This document shows, piece by piece, positions 60,519 to 64,000 of a DNA stretch of 64,000 nucleotides. A model generated the notes under the pieces. That model was given only the letters and a program-made list of their open reading frames with translations. It was not told the origin of the DNA and made no database searches. This stretch comes from Terana coerulea (Eukaryota > Basidiomycota > Agaricomycetes > Polyporales > Phanerochaetaceae): positions 17,339 through 81,338 of the forward strand of contig JAKOGH010000248.1 in assembly GCA_024811115.1 (NCBI GenBank), read 5' to 3'. Both the position numbers and the translations under genes were made by a program. Every line of letters starts with the position of its first letter. Within the stretch, counting starts at the first letter, position 1.

Positions 60519-61584
60519 TGTCGGAAAAGCGAGAAATCCTGGTCAGGCATCCCAGGTTCTGAGCGCCTGATATGACCTGACCAGGCGCACGCGGCGAACT
60601 GGTCAGGCATGATCAGGCAATATCAACCACAATCAGGTGATCATCTGGGACAGTAGTCGTAGATTTCTATTACTTGTACATACTCTATAGATGTCTGGGA
60701 TGCCTTCCATCCATTTGTTTGTGTTGCGAAGTGGCTGGAAATGGAGCCGACATTGAGTGTATATTCCAAATACGAACATACCATGATATTGCCCGGCTAG
60801 TGTAGTAGTAACGCATTACGAGCTTGTGCATGCATGGAAGCCTCGGGTTTAATCCGCGGTGTTGCAAAAATAATTCAAAGTTTATTTAGTGAAGTGGTTT
60901 GTGGTACTGTACATTAATGACCTGACAGGGGCCGGTTGTGACTGTGACATTTTTGCAACGATCCCGGGATGAGCGGCGGCAGGGTCGAGGGCCTGTGACA
61001 TGCTTCCAGAGACCGGTGGTGAGCAGGCTATCTGAAGCCAAATTTGGTGTTTACTCACCGTTATTTGGCTGTTATTGTGCAGCATCTACCATGAATACGC
61101 CCGTTTGCGAGCGTCGAGTGGGAAAGAAGGCTCAATGCGCCGCAGGCTCGAAAATTTGGGGGTAAGGACTTATCTGTCACAAACCGCGGACCCCTCTGTG
61201 ACCGGTGACAAAAACCGGATAGCGGACAGGCGGGACCCCCTGTGACGTGTGACACCCTGTCAGGTCATTAATGTACAGTATCTTACATGTTAACAGTAAT
61301 TACTTATATTAGTTACCTGCGAAGCAGTCGCCCCGTTGTTGAGCACAGTGTGCGAGACAGTAGGGTGTGATAGTTTTACATATATCTTGATATAAGCCTG
61401 ATCATACCTTATTTGGCCCTGGTCAGACATCATTAGGCTGAGCAGGCGTGGTCAGGCTTGGTCAGGGCTGATCAGCCCATATGAGGAATTTCTGAGCCAT
61501 ATCAGATGCTTGGGCGCCTCCTTGCCATGCCAGGCCTGAGATGGCCTGCTACGGCCTGATATGGATTCTGCAACTTTTCCGACA
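60519..61584. mobile_element. TIR element with CTGATCAGG-type repeats
   Basis: Ends are TGTCGGAAAAG and its inverse CTTTTCCGACA. The subterminal zones on both sides hold many CTGA(T/C)CAGG, GGTCAGGC and GCCTGATATG repeats. I see no clear target duplication (cctgccac on the left, acctatcc on the right). A 372-bp element with TA target sites is nested inside (60907-61278). There is no coding frame, so it is non-autonomous. Confidence 0.65.
60907..61278. mobile_element. MITE with TA target duplication
   Basis: Perfect terminal inverted repeats of 24 bp beginning CTGTACATTAATGACCTGAC, flanked by TA at 60905-60906 and 61279-61280. TIR plus TA duplication points to the Tc1/mariner superfamily. The interior repeats short TGTGAC/GTCACA motifs in both orientations. 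372 bp, no coding frame. Confidence 0.88.
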
Positions 61585-61867
61585 ACCTATCCTCGCAACC
61601 TCGCAAGCATCGGATGCGCAGGCCGGTAGAAAAATATGCTCGACAAGGTCGCAATCCCGTTCCACAACGCATGCTGGTTCTGAAGCTATGCAGCGCAAAT
61701 CAAGCCCTGGGCCCCGGTGAAAACCGCTGAATATTGAGGAATATCAAGTAATATCGTGGTGCATGAGAAGCCCATCCGAGATAAGCCGAACTACTGACAA
61801 CTATCTCTAGCTATGCTCAGGCGCCAAGACGTGGCTTTGTGATGGCTTTACTCCTTATTTTACTGTC

Positions 61868-61994
61868 TAATATTCTACTATCCCGGAATCCACCCGGTGG
61901 ATTCCGTCGCATACAGCTTATGTAAACGTGTACATGCCTAATTGGAATGTGTACAGCTTAATATTCTACTATTCGGAATCCACTGTGGATTCCG
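61868..61994. repeat. Tandem pair of palindrome-bearing units
   Basis: A unit starting taatattctactat and ending in a perfect palindrome occurs twice about 90 bp apart. The palindromes are CGGAATCCAC-CCG-GTGGATTCCG (61884-61906) and CGGAATCCAC-T-GTGGATTCCG (61974-61994). Each could form a ten-pair hairpin. Confidence 0.75.
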
Positions 61995-62165
61995 GCATGC
62001 CATGCCCTTACATAATCACATGCCTTCCTAATATGGGCATGCCATCACATGCCCAGAGGCATGCCTTTCCAAATAAGGTAATGCCATCACATGCCCTCCT
62101 AATATGGGTCTTGCCATCACATGCCTTCCTAATTGGGATGCTCTCACCATATGCCTACTTACCAT
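61995..62165 (+). repeat. Short degenerate tandem repeat
   Basis: Four to five copies of a roughly 40-bp unit containing catcacatgcc and ttcctaatatgggc, diverged from each other. It lies between the palindromes and the 124-bp satellite. Confidence 0.65.
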
Positions 62166-62194
62166 AAAGAGGAGTGCAGTATTCAGTTAGTAAG

Positions 62195-63070
62195 ACCGAG
62201 ATATTCGAATTTCGACAAATTTCTAGCTATTTCTAGCACCATCAGAGAGCAAGAGCTTACTTACTCCTACTTACTCAGTAAGTAAGCAGTACTTACTGCA
62301 ACCTACCTAATTAGTAAGCCAGAAATATTCGAATTTCGACGAATTTCTGGCTATTTCTAGCTCCACCAGAGAGCAAGAGCTTACTTACTCTTACTTACTC
62401 AGTAAGTAAACAGTACTTACTGCAACCTACCCAGTCAGTAAGCCAGAAATATTCGAATTTTGACGAATTTCTTGCTATTTCTAGCTCCACCAGGGAGCAA
62501 GAGCTTACTTACTCTTACTTACTCAGTAAGTAGACAGTACTTACTGCGACCTACCCAGTCAGTAAGCCAGAAATATTCGAATTTTGACGAATTTCTGGCT
62601 ATTTCTAGCTCCACCAAGGAGCAAGAGCTTACTTACCCTTACTTACTAGGTAAGTAACAGTTACTTACTACCCACCTATTTAGTCAGCAAGGCAGAAATA
62701 TTCGAATTTCGACGAATTTCTAGCTATTTCTAGCACTACCAGAGAGCAAGAGCTTACTTACCCTTACTTACCAAGTGAGTAACAGTTGCTTACTGTTATG
62801 TATCTGGCCACTGAGTGCGCTTTTGCACTGCCTTATCTAGTGCTCCAATGAGGCAAGTGATTAGAACATTTTGAAGAGAAGTAAGAGCTCTGGTTATAAT
62901 GGTAGTGAGATGATTTTCGAGGTAAGTAACAGTTACTTACCACCTACTGACCTAGTCAGTAAGCCAGAAATATTCGAATTTTGACGAATTTCTGGTATTT
63001 CTAGCTCTATCAGAGAGCAAGAGCTTACTTACTCTTACTTACCAAGTAAGTAGACAATACTTACTATGAC
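62195..63070 (+). repeat. 124-bp subtelomeric satellite
   Basis: The anchor attcgaattt(c/t)gac(g/a)aattt recurs at 62203, 62327, 62451, 62575, 62700 and 62972: four steps of 124-125 bp, then one of 272 bp, where about 148 bp of other sequence (62810-62945) is inserted. Each unit has three parts: a near-palindrome (ATTCGAATTTCGACGAATTT), a ctagctccaccag(a/g)gagcaagagc block, and a TTACTTAC...GTAAGTAA inverted repeat. Confidence 0.9.
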
Positions 63071-63886
63071 TTACCTAGTACACAGCCACAGTGCAAGTTC
63101 AAGGATACACTTTTCTGTGTGCATATGGAGTGTGAGCTTCAGCTACAGTGCAACAGCTAGCAGAGATAGAGTTCAAACAGACATGAGTGACAGATAGTCA
63201 GTACAAAGCATGGCTTGGGGCAAAGTCCAATATACATCACAAGTATAATATAGTTAGAGTATTTGAATGGTGGATGAACAGTTGTGATAAGATTAGTTGA
63301 TGGATCATGTAGTGATGTAACATCAACACATTCATGCCAGTATATGCAAAGTTTATTTTGATATGTTCAATTATATGATTTACATGCTGAAGCAACATAA
63401 CATATGCTAAGCTGAGTGAATTTACCCCCATTATGTTCAAGTATATATGTTATAGTTAACATACAATGTCAGTCACAAGTGTTATGAGCATGAGTGAAGC
63501 TGTAGTGTAGTGGATATGAACATCAGTAGTAACAATCAGTACAAGTGGTAACAAAGTATGAATAACAGTTGCAGAGTGATAGGCATGTTGTTAGAGTTGG
63601 ATATGAATGTGAGTTATAAGTAGTTTGTATAGGCATAAGATGAGTGGTGTATTGAAGTAAGTAAGAGTGTATATGAGTATAGGATGCTATGTTACAGTAG
63701 CAAGCATAGGTTACAAGTGTGTTTAAGTTGATATAGTCGAATTGTATGGTGGTAAGTAGAGGATCAATAAGCAGGTAAGTAAATAAGTGTTGTTAGTAAG
63801 TAAGCAGTAATAAATGAAATAAATATGTTTAAATATGGTTTAAGTTAGTTGATTAATGTAAAAGGCGTTTAAACGTGTAAACATGA
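63071..63886. other. AT-rich subtelomeric junction
   Basis: About 0.8 kb of AT-rich sequence with many scattered aagtg, agtaagt and tatgagt words. No coding frame worth naming (the minus frame 63440-63237 is chance) and no TTAGGG variants are seen until the telomere proper. Confidence 0.6.
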
Positions 63887-64000
63887 TTAGGGTTAGGGTT
63901 AGGGTTAGGGTTAGGGTTAGGGTTAGGGTTAGGGTTAGGGTTAGGGTTAGGGTTAGGGTTAGGGTTAGGGTTAGGGTTAGGGTTAGGGTTAGGGTTAGGG
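63887..64000 (+). repeat. Telomere repeats (TTAGGG)19
   Basis: 114 bp of perfect TTAGGG, 19 units, running to the last base of the window. The G-rich strand reads 5'->3' toward the end, as expected at a right-hand chromosome end. The array may be cut by the assembly. Confidence 0.99.

Noticed and set aside
59118..60570. Plus-strand ORFs of 220 and 190 codons upstream of the MFS gene
   Set aside because: No recognisable domain; they overlap the MFS promoter and run into a transposon end.
60795..60870. tRNA- or SINE-like stretch (tagtgtagtag and gggtttaatcc resemble A and B boxes)
   Set aside because: No acceptor or anticodon stem can be paired convincingly and no poly-A or flanking duplication is seen; it lies inside a MITE.
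62195..63070. CRISPR-like array
   Set aside because: Spacing is regular but the whole unit repeats, there are no unique spacers, and the organism is a eukaryote; it is a satellite.

Overview
The window is the right-hand end of a chromosome of a filamentous basidiomycete, most likely an Agaricomycete (a Polyporales-type mushroom is my guess, not proven). It ends at base 64000 in 19 perfect TTAGGG repeats. The genes have many short (about 45-70 nt) GT-AG introns. The families present fit this group: divergent MFS carriers, an SRPK kinase, F-box proteins, an expanded MYND-finger family, a C2H2 regulator, and single-pass membrane proteins of mushroom type. The coordinates given for spliced genes come from reading donors, acceptors and phases by eye.

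Layout. 1-0.9 kb: an unrecognised minus-strand gene running off the left edge. 1.4-7.5 kb: two paralogous MFS transporters in divergent orientation. 8.5-10.8 kb: an SRPK-type protein kinase. 13.6-14.4 kb: an F-box protein. 15.4-41.6 kb: a MYND-finger family island with four copies (A at 15.6, B at 18.1, C at 27.9, D at 40.4 kb), all damaged relative to their shared consensus, plus another F-box gene (24.0-25.4 kb). This island is full of transposable elements. Copy B alone holds five insertions with recognisable target duplications, one of them carrying a nested sixth. Two related terminal-inverted-repeat elements, E1 (32.09-34.35 kb) and E2 (37.68-39.30 kb), also lie here. E1 encodes a five-exon protein with an N-terminal Cys/His motif and an HMG-like C-terminus but no transposase I recognise. 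42.5-45.0 kb: a C2H2 transcription factor whose reading frame appears to change twice. 45-51.5 kb: no supported gene. 51.7-56.3 kb: two single-pass membrane proteins, the second doubtful. 56.7-59.1 kb: a nine-exon SV2/sugar-type MFS transporter. 60.5-61.6 kb: nested MITE-like elements. 61.9-63.9 kb: subtelomeric palindromes, a roughly 124-bp satellite and AT-rich DNA. 63.887-64.0 kb: telomere.

Nothing suggests one metabolic cluster. The left 14 kb and the 51-59 kb block look like ordinary gene space (transport, signalling, cell-surface proteins). The 15-41 kb block behaves like a subtelomeric birth-and-death zone where MYND/F-box genes are duplicated, invaded and lost. The strongest candidate for something undescribed is the E1/E2 element family and its encoded protein.
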